Shown: piece after piece, positions 1 to 7,259 of the stretch | Numbering within the stretch: position 1 is the stretch's first letter | Layout: each line of letters starts with the position of its first letter | Assembly (NCBI GenBank): GCA_946887295.1 | Contig: CAMPKP010000095.1 | Coordinates: 1-13,334 of the forward strand | Direction: 5' to 3' | From: an uncultured Gemmatimonadota bacterium | Lineage (GTDB): Bacteria > Gemmatimonadota > Gemmatimonadetes > Gemmatimonadales > GWC2-71-9 | DNA length: 13,334 nt | Program-made: the position numbers and the translations under genes | The notes under the pieces: generated by a model | What the model was told of the DNA's origin: nothing | Database searches by the model: none | What the model saw: only the letters and a program-made list of their open reading frames with translations

Positions 1-39
1 CGACGCACCGTCTCGCTTCACGACGATCTCGCGCTTCAC
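1..39 (-). CDS. Start of an unidentified downstream gene (partial, 13 codons)
   Basis: A GTG at 39-37 overlaps the pdxA TGA (38-36) in a GTGA arrangement, the same junction style as BatA/mfd in this train. It opens a frame reading VKREIVVKRDGAS to the window edge with no stop. A purine-rich GGGAG lies about 6 nt upstream of the GTG. The first codons lie inside an 18-bp tandem duplication, so a second in-frame GTG at 21-19 is an equally plausible start (product VKRDGAS...). Only 13 residues are visible, which is too few to assign a family. That it is a gene at all is inferred from the overlap, the spacing and the operon context. Confidence 0.4.
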   Translation of the reverse strand, partial: MKREIVVKRDGAS

Positions 40-49
40 GACGATCTCC
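14..49. repeat. 18-bp tandem duplication across the pdxA stop
   Basis: Two adjacent 18-bp copies (14-31 and 32-49) differ only at their last base; the shared 17-bp core starts CGCTTCACG and ends ATCTC. On the minus strand each copy carries GAGATCGTCGTGAAGCG, so it duplicates a GTGA junction. The pdxA stop lies in the first copy read on that strand (32-49). The candidate next gene would read through both copies as KREIVV followed by KR. The length is a multiple of three, so the frame of the downstream gene is kept. Confidence 0.85.
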
Positions 50-995
50 CGCCTTTTCGCCTGGCCATCGCAACCGCCATCTCGATCGCGATCCGCATGC
101 TCGATGCATCCGCCTTCCCGGTGCCCGCGATGTCGAACGCAGTGCCATGATCCGGCGAAGTGCGTGGAAACGGCAGGCCCAGCGTCACGTTCACCGCCCG
201 CCCGAACGCCGCCACCTTGATCGCGGTCATTCCCACGTCGTGATATGGCGCGAGCACGGCATCGAACTCCCCCCGCAGCGCACGCACGAACACGGTGTCG
301 GCCGGCAGCGGACCCGTGGCGCCGAGCGCCTCGGCCGCCGGCCGCAGCACCCGCTCCTCCTCGTCGCCGAACAGACCCGACTCACCCGCGTGCGGATTGA
401 CCGCGCAGATCGCGAGCCGCGGCCGCTCGATGCCCCACCACGCCGCCAGACCCCGCTCCGTGATGCGGCCGGTCCGGACGACGCGCTCCTGCGTCAGCAG
501 CGCCGGCACGTCGCGGAACGGCACGTGGGTGGTCACCAGCACCACGCGCAGCTCCTCGGCCGCGAGCATCATCGCGACGTCCACGTCGCCGGCCAGGTGC
601 GCGAGCCATTCGGTGTGACCGGGATACGGAAAACCGGCGAGGTGGAGGGCGTGCTTCTGGGCCGGGGCGGTGACGATCGCGTCGACCTCGCCGGCGAGTG
701 CGAGCCTGACGGCGGTCTCCACCGCGTGCCCCGTCAGACGTCCCGCCCGGATGGCGCGCGCGCGGTCGTCCGGCCTCTCGCCGCTCCCCTGGCCCCACGC
801 GCCCACCGGCACCCTGTGCGCCGCCGGGAGAGCCGCGATCTGGTCCTCCGCGCCGACCAGGGTCACGTCGGCGTCGAGGGGCTGCTCCAGCGCGCGGGCG
901 GTGATCTCCGGCCCGATGCCGCGCGGATCGCCCAGGGTGACAGCAATGCGGGGCGGCGTCACCTTCGCCGCCCCGCCGCCGCCCCGGCCCGCCAC
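36..995 (-). CDS. pdxA: 4-hydroxythreonine-4-phosphate dehydrogenase PdxA
   Basis: This enzyme of the DXP-dependent pyridoxal 5'-phosphate (vitamin B6) pathway oxidises 4-phosphohydroxy-L-threonine with NAD(P), giving 3-amino-2-oxopropyl phosphate after decarboxylation. It is cytoplasmic and metal-dependent. The 319-residue frame is close to the family length of about 330. Visible motifs in order are GDPRGIGPE (22-30), GHTEW (126-130), TTH with H157, NPHAGE with H202 (200-205), PYHDVGM with H252 (250-256), and RTSPDHGTAFDIAG (278-291). The three His residues 157, 202 and 252 correspond to the family's metal ligands. The GTG at 995 lies 8 nt after the upstream parvulin stop and has a weak GAG seven nt upstream. 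A second GTG at 962 would remove an 11-residue Gly-rich extension and begin VTPPRIAVTLGDP, which fits the family N-terminus better, so the true start is uncertain. Identification is firm; only the start is open. Confidence 0.95.
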   Translation of the reverse strand: MAGRGGGGAAKVTPPRIAVTLGDPRGIGPEITARALEQPLDADVTLVGAEDQIAALPAAHRVPVGAWGQGSGERPDDRARAIRAGRLTGHAVETAVRLALAGEVDAIVTAPAQKHALHLAGFPYPGHTEWLAHLAGDVDVAMMLAAEELRVVLVTTHVPFRDVPALLTQERVVRTGRITERGLAAWWGIERPRLAICAVNPHAGESGLFGDEEERVLRPAAEALGATGPLPADTVFVRALRGEFDAVLAPYHDVGMTAIKVAAFGRAVNVTLGLPFPRTSPDHGTAFDIAGTGKADASSMRIAIEMAVAMARRKGGRSS

Positions 996-1003
996 GCCGC
1001 CAC

Positions 1004-2440
1004 TCAGATCCGCATCTCCACGTAGGTCGACTTCCGCAGCTGGTCGATGTAGCGGCGGATGGCGAGCTCCTGTCCGAGTTGCTGGCGGATGCGGTCCTTC
1101 ACGTCCTCGTAGCGGATCTCGCCCTGGGACCGGCGGCCCGTCACCTGCAACACCACGAACTGGTCCCGATCCCCCGGTCCCTTCAGCGTGAACACCGGCA
1201 CCACCTTGCCGGAGTCCGTCTCGGCGATGGCCTTGGCGTACGCCTCGGGCAGCTTGTCGGCGGGAACGTTCTCCGCCTCACGCTCCCCACCGGCCGGGTC
1301 GTGATGGATGCGCTGCAGCGAGTCGAAGGACGCGCCCTTGGCGATGAGCTCGCTCAGTCGAGTCGCGAGGGTGCGGGCGCTGTCCACGTTGGCGGAGTCG
1401 AGCGGGGGCGTGAGGAGAATGTGGCGGGCCTGAATCTCCGCCGGCTGGGTCCGCTCGACCTGGATGATGTGGAAGCCGAACGGCGACTCCACCGGGTCGG
1501 AGACCACGCCGGGCTTGAGCGAGAAGGCGACCTTCTCGAACTCCGGCACCATCACGCCGCGCCGGAACCAGTTGAGCGAGCCTCCCTGGTCCCGCGATCC
1601 GGGATCCTGGGAGAAGCGCCGCGCCGCGGTCGCGAAGTCCGCGCCCCGGCGCAGCTCGAGCACGATGGAATCGGCCTGGGCCCGCGCCTTCGCCCTGGCG
1701 GCCGCGCTGGGCTTCGGCGTCACCACGATCTGCCGGAACGAGATGGTCGCCGGCCGGCTGCCGAGGTTGCCCTTCTGCTGATCGAAGAACTTCCGCATCT
1801 CCTGCTCGGTGGGCGACACCGGCTTGAGCTTGCCGCTGCTCCGAAGCCCGTCGATCAGCCGGTTCTGCAGGGCGGCGCGGCGCTGCTGGTCGGTGAGCCA
1901 GCGCCGGTATTCCTCGGGCGTCTGGAAGCCCGCCTTCTTGAGCTCGTTCCGGTAGTCCACTTCCGACGTGAAGTTGTCTCGCACCTTGCGGACCTGCTGC
2001 TCGACGCCGTCGGCGATCTCCTGATCGGTGACCTGGATGGCGGTGTCGCGCGCGGCCTGCTGCACCAGCAGCTCCTCGTCCACGATGGACGACGCCACCT
2101 CGCGCCGCAGGGCGTCGAGCTGCCGGGGGTCGTCCGGGAGCTTGGCGCCCTGCGCCTGGCGGCTGAACAGCTCCTCGTCCACCTGCGACGCGAGCACGGG
2201 GCGGTTGCCGACCACCGCCAACACCCGGTCCACCACGATGACCGAGTCGGCCGGCATCGCCGCGGCGGCGGCCGCCGTGTCCCGGAGCGGCAGCGGTGCC
2301 GCCGCGGCGGTGTCGGGCGGCGGCTGGGCGGCGGCCGCGGTGCTGTCCTGAGCCCGCGCCGCTCCCGCGGTCGCGACGCTGAGCGCCGCGGCCGCCGCGA
2401 TCGCGGCCAGGCGCCCTGAAAAGACGGTCCGGATGCTCAT
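1004..2440 (-). CDS. surA: SurA-like periplasmic peptidyl-prolyl isomerase, two parvulin domains
   Basis: This is a periplasmic chaperone/prolyl isomerase of the SurA type, which helps fold outer-membrane proteins. The 478-residue product starts with a signal peptide (basic MSIRTVFSGR, then an Ala-rich core) with probable cleavage at ARA|Q near residue 30. An Ala-rich DTAAAA linker follows (31-66), then the SurA-type N-terminal helical region starting DRVLAVVGNRPVLASQ (71-86). Next comes a canonical parvulin domain (about 232-328; FRQIVV, GGSLNWFRRGVMVPEF and FGFHIIQVE are visible). A second, degenerate parvulin-like segment (about 337-435) begins with ARHILL but lacks the GGSLNWF-type core. 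The ATG at 2440 has a GAGAGGG ribosome site at 2444-2450 and follows the upstream PPIase by 11 nt; pdxA follows after 8 nt. The surA-pdxA order is also found in E. coli. Family assignment is firm; SurA orthology is inferred from architecture and neighbour. Confidence 0.88.
   Translation of the reverse strand: MSIRTVFSGRLAAIAAAAALSVATAGAARAQDSTAAAAQPPPDTAAAAPLPLRDTAAAAAAMPADSVIVVDRVLAVVGNRPVLASQVDEELFSRQAQGAKLPDDPRQLDALRREVASSIVDEELLVQQAARDTAIQVTDQEIADGVEQQVRKVRDNFTSEVDYRNELKKAGFQTPEEYRRWLTDQQRRAALQNRLIDGLRSSGKLKPVSPTEQEMRKFFDQQKGNLGSRPATISFRQIVVTPKPSAAARAKARAQADSIVLELRRGADFATAARRFSQDPGSRDQGGSLNWFRRGVMVPEFEKVAFSLKPGVVSDPVESPFGFHIIQVERTQPAEIQARHILLTPPLDSANVDSARTLATRLSELIAKGASFDSLQRIHHDPAGGEREAENVPADKLPEAYAKAIAETDSGKVVPVFTLKGPGDRDQFVVLQVTGRRSQGEIRYEDVKDRIRQQLGQELAIRRYIDQLRKSTYVEMRI
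2243..2350 (-). repeat. Low-complexity Ala-rich segment of the SurA-like protein
   Basis: Residues 31-66 of the mature SurA-like protein consist mainly of Ala with Pro and Asp. Three imperfect DS/DT-plus-Ala-run units are visible (DSTAAAA, DTAAAA, DTAAAAAA), encoded by GCC/GCG-rich DNA. It looks like a flexible spacer between the signal-peptide cleavage site and the chaperone core, and is a likely site of length variation between strains. Confidence 0.7.
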
Positions 2441-2443
2441 GGT

Positions 2444-2450
2444 CCCTCTC
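2444..2450 (-). promoter_or_regulatory. Ribosome-binding site of the SurA-like gene
   Basis: GAGAGGG lies three nt before the ATG at 2440 and just inside the 11-nt gap after the upstream stop. It supports this start, which also places the signal peptide at the N-terminus. No other ATG or GTG nearby gives a comparable signal sequence. Confidence 0.55.
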
Positions 2451-2451
2451 G

Positions 2452-3963
2452 TTACTGGTGCCGCCCCGCGCTGTCGGTCGGGCTCGACGGGCGGGGTGCC
2501 GCCGGAGCGGCCGCGCCGCCCGGCGGTCCCATGCCCGGAATCGGTGGGCCGCCGGGAGCCCGGCGCATCGGGTTGGCGCCCCCGGCGGCGGAGTCGGCCT
2601 TCGCCTTCGAGTCCTTGGCCATCTCCACCGCCCGGCCGACGCCCGCCTCGTTGATCCGGAAGGGCAACCGCTCGCGGAGCAGCGAGGCGAGTGCCGACGG
2701 AAGCGGCCGGAGCCTCGCCTTCCCGCTGATCAGCTGGTCGAAGTACTGCTCCATCTTGAGCCCGGCCACCTTCTGGCGCTCGGACGCGGCCACGCTGGTG
2801 TCGCTCAGGTCGCTGCCGACGAGACCCATCTCGGTCTTGAGAGTGTCGAGCTGTGCCAGGTAGCGTCGTTCCAGCCCCTTCCACTCGAGCTGGGAGGGGC
2901 GGACCCCGGCGGAATCGGCCGCGTTGAGGAGGAGGGTGTTCTGCGTCAGCACCCGCGCGAATCGCAGCAGGGTGCTGTCGTCGGCGGACTTGAGCTGCTG
3001 GAGATACTGCGGCGGCAGCGCCCGCACCCAGCGCAGGAACTCCTGCACCGTCATCTCGCCGCCCTTGTACGTGGTGATCGCCCGCCCCGACCGGCGCGAC
3101 TCCTCCGTGGCACCCAGCACCGAGCGCATGGTCGCGGCCGCGCTGCCGTCCATCTTGATGTCGCTCGCCTCGGCGAGACTGTCCATGAAGGTGGAGTCCA
3201 CCGCCGCGCCGGCCTGCTCGAGGAGGTAGTCGTCGAAGCGGTCGCGCACCTCGCTGAGGGACGGCCGGCGAATGATGTGGTATCCGAACTGGGTCTCGAC
3301 CAGCCCGCTGGTCTGGCCCGGCTGCAACGCCCATCCCGCGCTGTCGAACGAGGCCACGAACCGGCCGCGGGGACCGGGGGGCAGGAAGCCGTTGTCGCCC
3401 TTGCTCCCGGGATCCTCGGAAAGCTCGGCCGCGAGCTTGCCGAAATCGGCGCCCTTCCGGATCCGGCCGAGCGTCGCCTCCGCCTTCTTCCGGGTCGCTT
3501 CCTTGACCGGAGGCGGTGCGTTCCGCGCGCCGAACAGGATGTGCTGGAGCAGGCGCACGTCGGGCTGCCCGTACAGGCTGTCCGCGGCGCTGTCCGACAT
3601 CGCGGCGCGGCGCGCCATCAGCGTGTCGTGGAAGTGGGTCCCCTTGAGCTCGGCGAGCTCGGGCCACACCGCCTCGGCGACGCTGGCCGAATCCACCGGC
3701 AGCTGCCCGAGGGCGACGGCCTGGGAGAAGAGACCGTAGTCCACCCAGGTGTCCGTGATGAAGTCCGCCGTCTCCCGGGTGACGCGCTGGGTCTGGCCCT
3801 TGGTCACCGAGAGCACCATGTCGGCCAGCCGCTCGGCCGGCAGCTCGAGCGACCCGGCCTCGGCGGCGACGTCCGCGTGGGCCGAGAACAGGTCGCGGAA
3901 GTTGGAGCAGCCGGTGAGCGCGACTCCGCTGAGCAGTAGAAGTGAGAGAACGGGACGGCGCAT
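2452..3963 (-). CDS. Parvulin-type peptidyl-prolyl isomerase lipoprotein
   Basis: This is an envelope-anchored prolyl cis-trans isomerase of the PpiC/PrsA/SurA superfamily. The 503-residue product begins MRRPVLSLLLLSGVALTGCS, a lipoprotein signal with lipobox LTGC (16-19). Cys19 would be lipidated, and Ser at +2 does not suggest inner-membrane retention. A helical N-terminal region is followed by one parvulin domain (about 135-235: LLQHILFGAR, GADFGKLAAELSEDPGSKGDNGF, FGYHIIRR). A long helical, charged C-terminal half (240-450) follows, then a Gly/Pro/Ala-rich tail (461-495) that looks disordered. The ATG at 3963 is preferred over an in-frame upstream start at 3999: GGAG sits five nt before it and it puts the lipoprotein signal first. 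It follows mfd by 32 nt and precedes the SurA-like gene by 11 nt, so the two PPIases are probably co-expressed. Whether it is catalytically active is not shown. Confidence 0.87.
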   Translation of the reverse strand: MRRPVLSLLLLSGVALTGCSNFRDLFSAHADVAAEAGSLELPAERLADMVLSVTKGQTQRVTRETADFITDTWVDYGLFSQAVALGQLPVDSASVAEAVWPELAELKGTHFHDTLMARRAAMSDSAADSLYGQPDVRLLQHILFGARNAPPPVKEATRKKAEATLGRIRKGADFGKLAAELSEDPGSKGDNGFLPPGPRGRFVASFDSAGWALQPGQTSGLVETQFGYHIIRRPSLSEVRDRFDDYLLEQAGAAVDSTFMDSLAEASDIKMDGSAAATMRSVLGATEESRRSGRAITTYKGGEMTVQEFLRWVRALPPQYLQQLKSADDSTLLRFARVLTQNTLLLNAADSAGVRPSQLEWKGLERRYLAQLDTLKTEMGLVGSDLSDTSVAASERQKVAGLKMEQYFDQLISGKARLRPLPSALASLLRERLPFRINEAGVGRAVEMAKDSKAKADSAAGGANPMRRAPGGPPIPGMGPPGGAAAPAAPRPSSPTDSAGRHQ

Positions 3964-3968
3964 GGCAA

Positions 3969-3972
3969 CTCC
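3969..3972 (-). promoter_or_regulatory. Ribosome-binding site deciding the PPIase lipoprotein start
   Basis: GGAG (within CCGGAG) lies five nt before the ATG at 3963. It decides against the longer in-frame start at 3999, which would place 12 extra residues ahead of the lipoprotein signal and overlap the mfd stop codon. Confidence 0.6.
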
Positions 3973-3995
3973 GGTTGGGGACTGGATCCTGGGTC

Positions 3996-6900
3996 TCATA
4001 CCGCCTTCTGCAACGCCCGCACCAGTGCGGGCACGATGGGCTCCCCGCCCAGGCGGACCAGGCGGAGCGAGAGGGGTACCGTGCGGCGCACCTCCGCCGC
4101 CAGCTGCACGTCGTCCAACGCCGATGTGAGCCCGGTGAGCCTGGGCTGTGTGCCCGGGCGAAAGGTGAGTCGCGCCTCGTCTCCCCGCACCAGCACGTGC
4201 TGAAGGCCGAGCGCCGCCCCGAGGACGCGGAGGCGCGCCATGTGGAGCAGGGTCTCGGCCTCGGCCGGGAGGGGGCCGAAGCGCTCGCGCAGTTCATCTC
4301 GCAGCCCGTCAATTTCGCCGGGTGCGGCCGCTCGCGCCAGTCGCCGGTACAGGTCCAGCTTGACGTCGTCGTCCGGCACATAGCCGTCCGGCAGGTGCGC
4401 CGGTCGGTCGAGCACCACGTCGGGCGGCGCCGGCTGCTCGGTGACGCCCTGCCCCCGGAGGCTCCGGACCGTCTCCTCCAGCCAGCGCATGTAGAGATCG
4501 AATCCGACGGCCTGCGCGTGCCCCGACTGCTCCGAGCCGAGCAGGTTGCCCGCGCCGCGCAGCTCCAGGTCCTTGAGGGCGATGCGGTACCCGGCGCCGA
4601 GGTCGGTGTGATGCTCCAGCACCCGCAGCCGCTCCTCGGCGTCCGCGTCGATCGTGTCGGGAACCAGGAGGTAGCAGTAGGCCCGCCGGTGGCTCCGACC
4701 CACCCGGCCCCGGAGCTGGTAGAGCTGCGCCAGTCCGAACCGGTGCGCGTCGTGCACCACCATGGTGTTCGCGTTGGGAACGTCGAGACCGGACTCCACG
4801 ATCATGGTGGAGACGAGGATGTCCACCTCGCCCGACACGAACCCCCGCATCACCGTCTCCAGCTCCTCCGCCGGCATCTGCCCGTGGGCCACGCCGACCC
4901 GCGCCCGCGGCGCGAGCGCGCGCACCCGGGCCGCGATCGTCTCGATGGTCTCGATCCGGTTGTGCACCACGAACACCTGCCCGCCCCGGTCGATCTCCCG
5001 CGCGAAGGCCTCCTCCAGGAGCCCGTCGTCCCACGGCTCGACGAACGTCAGGATGGGCGACCGGTCCCGCGGCGCGGTCTCGATGAGGGTGAGGTCGCGG
5101 AGCCCGGCCAGCGAGAGATGCAGCGTGCGCGGAATCGGCGTCGCGGTCAGCGTGAGCACGTCCACCGCCAGCCGGAGCGCCTTCAGCCGCTCCTTGTGCT
5201 TGACGCCGAAGCGATGCTCCTCGTCCACGACGAGCAGCCCGAGATCCTTGAACCCGACGTCCTTCGAGAGCAGCCGGTGGGTCCCGATCACGATGTCGGT
5301 CGAGCCGTCCGCCAGCCGTGCCAGCGCCGCCTTCTGCTCCTTGGCCGTGCGGAACCGCGAGAGCACCTCGATCTTCACCGGGAAATCGGCCAGCCGCTCG
5401 GTGAAGGTGCGCCCGTGCTGCTCCGCGAGAATCGTGGTCGGCACCAGGACCGCGACCTGCTTGCCACCCTGGATCGCCTTGAAGGCCGCCCGCACCGCCA
5501 CCTCGGTCTTGCCGTACCCGACGTCGCCCACCAGCAGCCGGTCCATCGGGAGCGGCCGCTCCATGTCGGTCTTCACTTCTTCGGTCGCCTTGCGCTGGTC
5601 GGGCGTGTCCTCGTAGAGGAAGCTGCTCTCCAGCTCCCGCTGCCACTTGCCGTCGGGAGGGAAGGGATACCCGGCGGAGACCGTGCGCCGCGCGTAGAGA
5701 TCCAGCAGCTCGGCGGCCATGTGCTTGATCGCCTGACGGGTCCGCTCCCGTACCCGCTGCCACGACGAGCCGCCCAGCCGGTGGATCCGCGGCGGCGGCC
5801 GGTCGCCGTCGTCGCCGGCCGCGCGGTAGCGCTCCAGCTGGTCCAGGCGATAGAGCGGAACGTTGAGGAGGTCGCCGCCCTCGTACTCCACCATCGCCAC
5901 CTCGAGCGTCGACTCCCCCACCATGATGGTCTGGATGCCGCGGTAGATCCCGATCCCGTGATCGAGATGGACCACGTAGTCCCCCAGCGTCAGGGCGCCG
6001 GTGGCGAACGACGGCGCGGCCTGCCGGTAGCGCCGCGCGCGCCTGAGCCGGCGGGCCCGGCGGAAGATCTCGTGGTCGGTGAGCACCCGGAGCGCCGGCA
6101 TCACGAAGCCGCCGTCCAGCGCGCCGATCGCGAGCGACGCCCGCGCACCGCCGCGGCCGCCCTCGTCGAGCAGCTCGTCGAGGCGCTCGAGCTGCCCCTC
6201 GTTGTCGCAGAGGATCAGGGTGGGTGGAGCGCCGTTGAGCAGCCCGCGGAGGCGATTGAGATCGCGGTCCACCTTCTCGGGCGGAAAGAACCCGAACTGG
6301 AGGTCGGCCCGCTCGTCGCGGAGCGTGAGCCGGGGAAAGGCCGCCATCCTCCCGGCCCACGCCTCCGGACTCTCCAGGATCGCGTCCCGCCGGGGCACGT
6401 CCTCCCCGAGCCGCCGCGCCACTTCGAGGTGATGCTCGGCCTCGCTCCAGGCCCGCTCCACCTCCTCGCGGTCGGCCCCGGCGGACTCCTCGATCATGAG
6501 GGTGTCGGCGGGCAGCAGCTCGAGCAGGGTCTTGCGCGCCGGCGGATCGGCCGGCTCGCCGTCGGTGAGCGAACGGGTGCTCACCGGCAGCACCGTCACC
6601 TCCCGCAGCTCCTGCAGCGAGCGCTGGGTGGTGAGATCGAAGCCCCGGATCGAGGTGATGTCGTCGCCCCACCACTCGAGCCGCGCCGGCACCGCCATCC
6701 CGAAGCCGTAGACGTCGAGGATTCCCCCCCGCACGCTGAACTCGGCGACCTCGGTGACCGTCCCGACCCGGCGGTAGCCCATGGCCTCGAGCGCCGAGGC
6801 GACCTGAGCCGGAGGACGTTGCTCCCCCGGAGCGAGCCGCAGCCGCAGCCGGTCGAGTGCGGCCGGTACCAGGGTACGCTCGGCCGTCGCGCGAGCGGTG

Positions 6901-7259
6901 GTGACGACGATCCGCAGCTGGCCGCGGAGCAGCGCCTCGAGCGTCTCGGCGCGCTCGCCCGCGATCTCGTAATGCGGCTCCTCCTCGCCCAGCGCCTCGC
7001 GCTGGGGGTAGAGCGCGACCGCGCCGTCGGTCAGCAGCGCGAGGTCGGTGAGCCAGCGCTCCGCCTCACCCGGCGTGGTCGCGACCACCACCACCTGCCG
7101 CTGAGGATTGGTGTTCGCCAGCCAGGCGGCCAGCACGCTCCCGCTCGAGCCCGCGAGGCCGCCAAGGCGGAGGGTCTCGCCTCGAGCCGGGAGCCGGCCG
7201 GCCAGATCCGTGGTCGTCGGAGCGCGGGCGAAGGCATCCACCACCGGCTTGAGCTTCAC
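3996..7259 (-). CDS. mfd: Transcription-repair coupling factor Mfd
   Basis: Mfd is the cytoplasmic ATP-dependent translocase that removes RNA polymerase stalled at DNA lesions and recruits UvrA for nucleotide excision repair. The 1087-residue product is slightly shorter than the E. coli protein (1148). It has a UvrB-like N-terminal module (about 1-330; EFSVRGGILDVYGFG at 173-187). An RNA-polymerase-interacting/CarD-like domain follows (about 420-475, with GDYVVHLDHGIGIYRGI). The RecG-like superfamily 2 motor carries Walker A GDVGYGKTE (578-586), DEEH (679-682), TATPIPRT (705-712) and QLRGRVGRS (848-856). A C-terminal TRCF domain occupies about 960-1070. The GTG at 7259 overlaps the BatA stop (GTGA) and has GGAG nine nt upstream at 7269-7272; a GTG at 7274 would add five residues. 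The frame stays open far upstream, but that part is a shadow of the BatA gene. All motor motifs are intact and nothing suggests inactivity. Confidence 0.97.
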   Translation of the reverse strand: MKLKPVVDAFARAPTTTDLAGRLPARGETLRLGGLAGSSGSVLAAWLANTNPQRQVVVVATTPGEAERWLTDLALLTDGAVALYPQREALGEEEPHYEIAGERAETLEALLRGQLRIVVTTARATAERTLVPAALDRLRLRLAPGEQRPPAQVASALEAMGYRRVGTVTEVAEFSVRGGILDVYGFGMAVPARLEWWGDDITSIRGFDLTTQRSLQELREVTVLPVSTRSLTDGEPADPPARKTLLELLPADTLMIEESAGADREEVERAWSEAEHHLEVARRLGEDVPRRDAILESPEAWAGRMAAFPRLTLRDERADLQFGFFPPEKVDRDLNRLRGLLNGAPPTLILCDNEGQLERLDELLDEGGRGGARASLAIGALDGGFVMPALRVLTDHEIFRRARRLRRARRYRQAAPSFATGALTLGDYVVHLDHGIGIYRGIQTIMVGESTLEVAMVEYEGGDLLNVPLYRLDQLERYRAAGDDGDRPPPRIHRLGGSSWQRVRERTRQAIKHMAAELLDLYARRTVSAGYPFPPDGKWQRELESSFLYEDTPDQRKATEEVKTDMERPLPMDRLLVGDVGYGKTEVAVRAAFKAIQGGKQVAVLVPTTILAEQHGRTFTERLADFPVKIEVLSRFRTAKEQKAALARLADGSTDIVIGTHRLLSKDVGFKDLGLLVVDEEHRFGVKHKERLKALRLAVDVLTLTATPIPRTLHLSLAGLRDLTLIETAPRDRSPILTFVEPWDDGLLEEAFAREIDRGGQVFVVHNRIETIETIAARVRALAPRARVGVAHGQMPAEELETVMRGFVSGEVDILVSTMIVESGLDVPNANTMVVHDAHRFGLAQLYQLRGRVGRSHRRAYCYLLVPDTIDADAEERLRVLEHHTDLGAGYRIALKDLELRGAGNLLGSEQSGHAQAVGFDLYMRWLEETVRSLRGQGVTEQPAPPDVVLDRPAHLPDGYVPDDDVKLDLYRRLARAAAPGEIDGLRDELRERFGPLPAEAETLLHMARLRVLGAALGLQHVLVRGDEARLTFRPGTQPRLTGLTSALDDVQLAAEVRRTVPLSLRLVRLGGEPIVPALVRALQKAV

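Noticed and set aside
2441..4381. A single long minus frame joining the SurA-like gene to sequence upstream (to 4381)
   Set aside because: Upstream of 2440 this frame is a shadow of the PPIase lipoprotein and mfd; the signal peptide and ribosome site place the SurA start at 2440.
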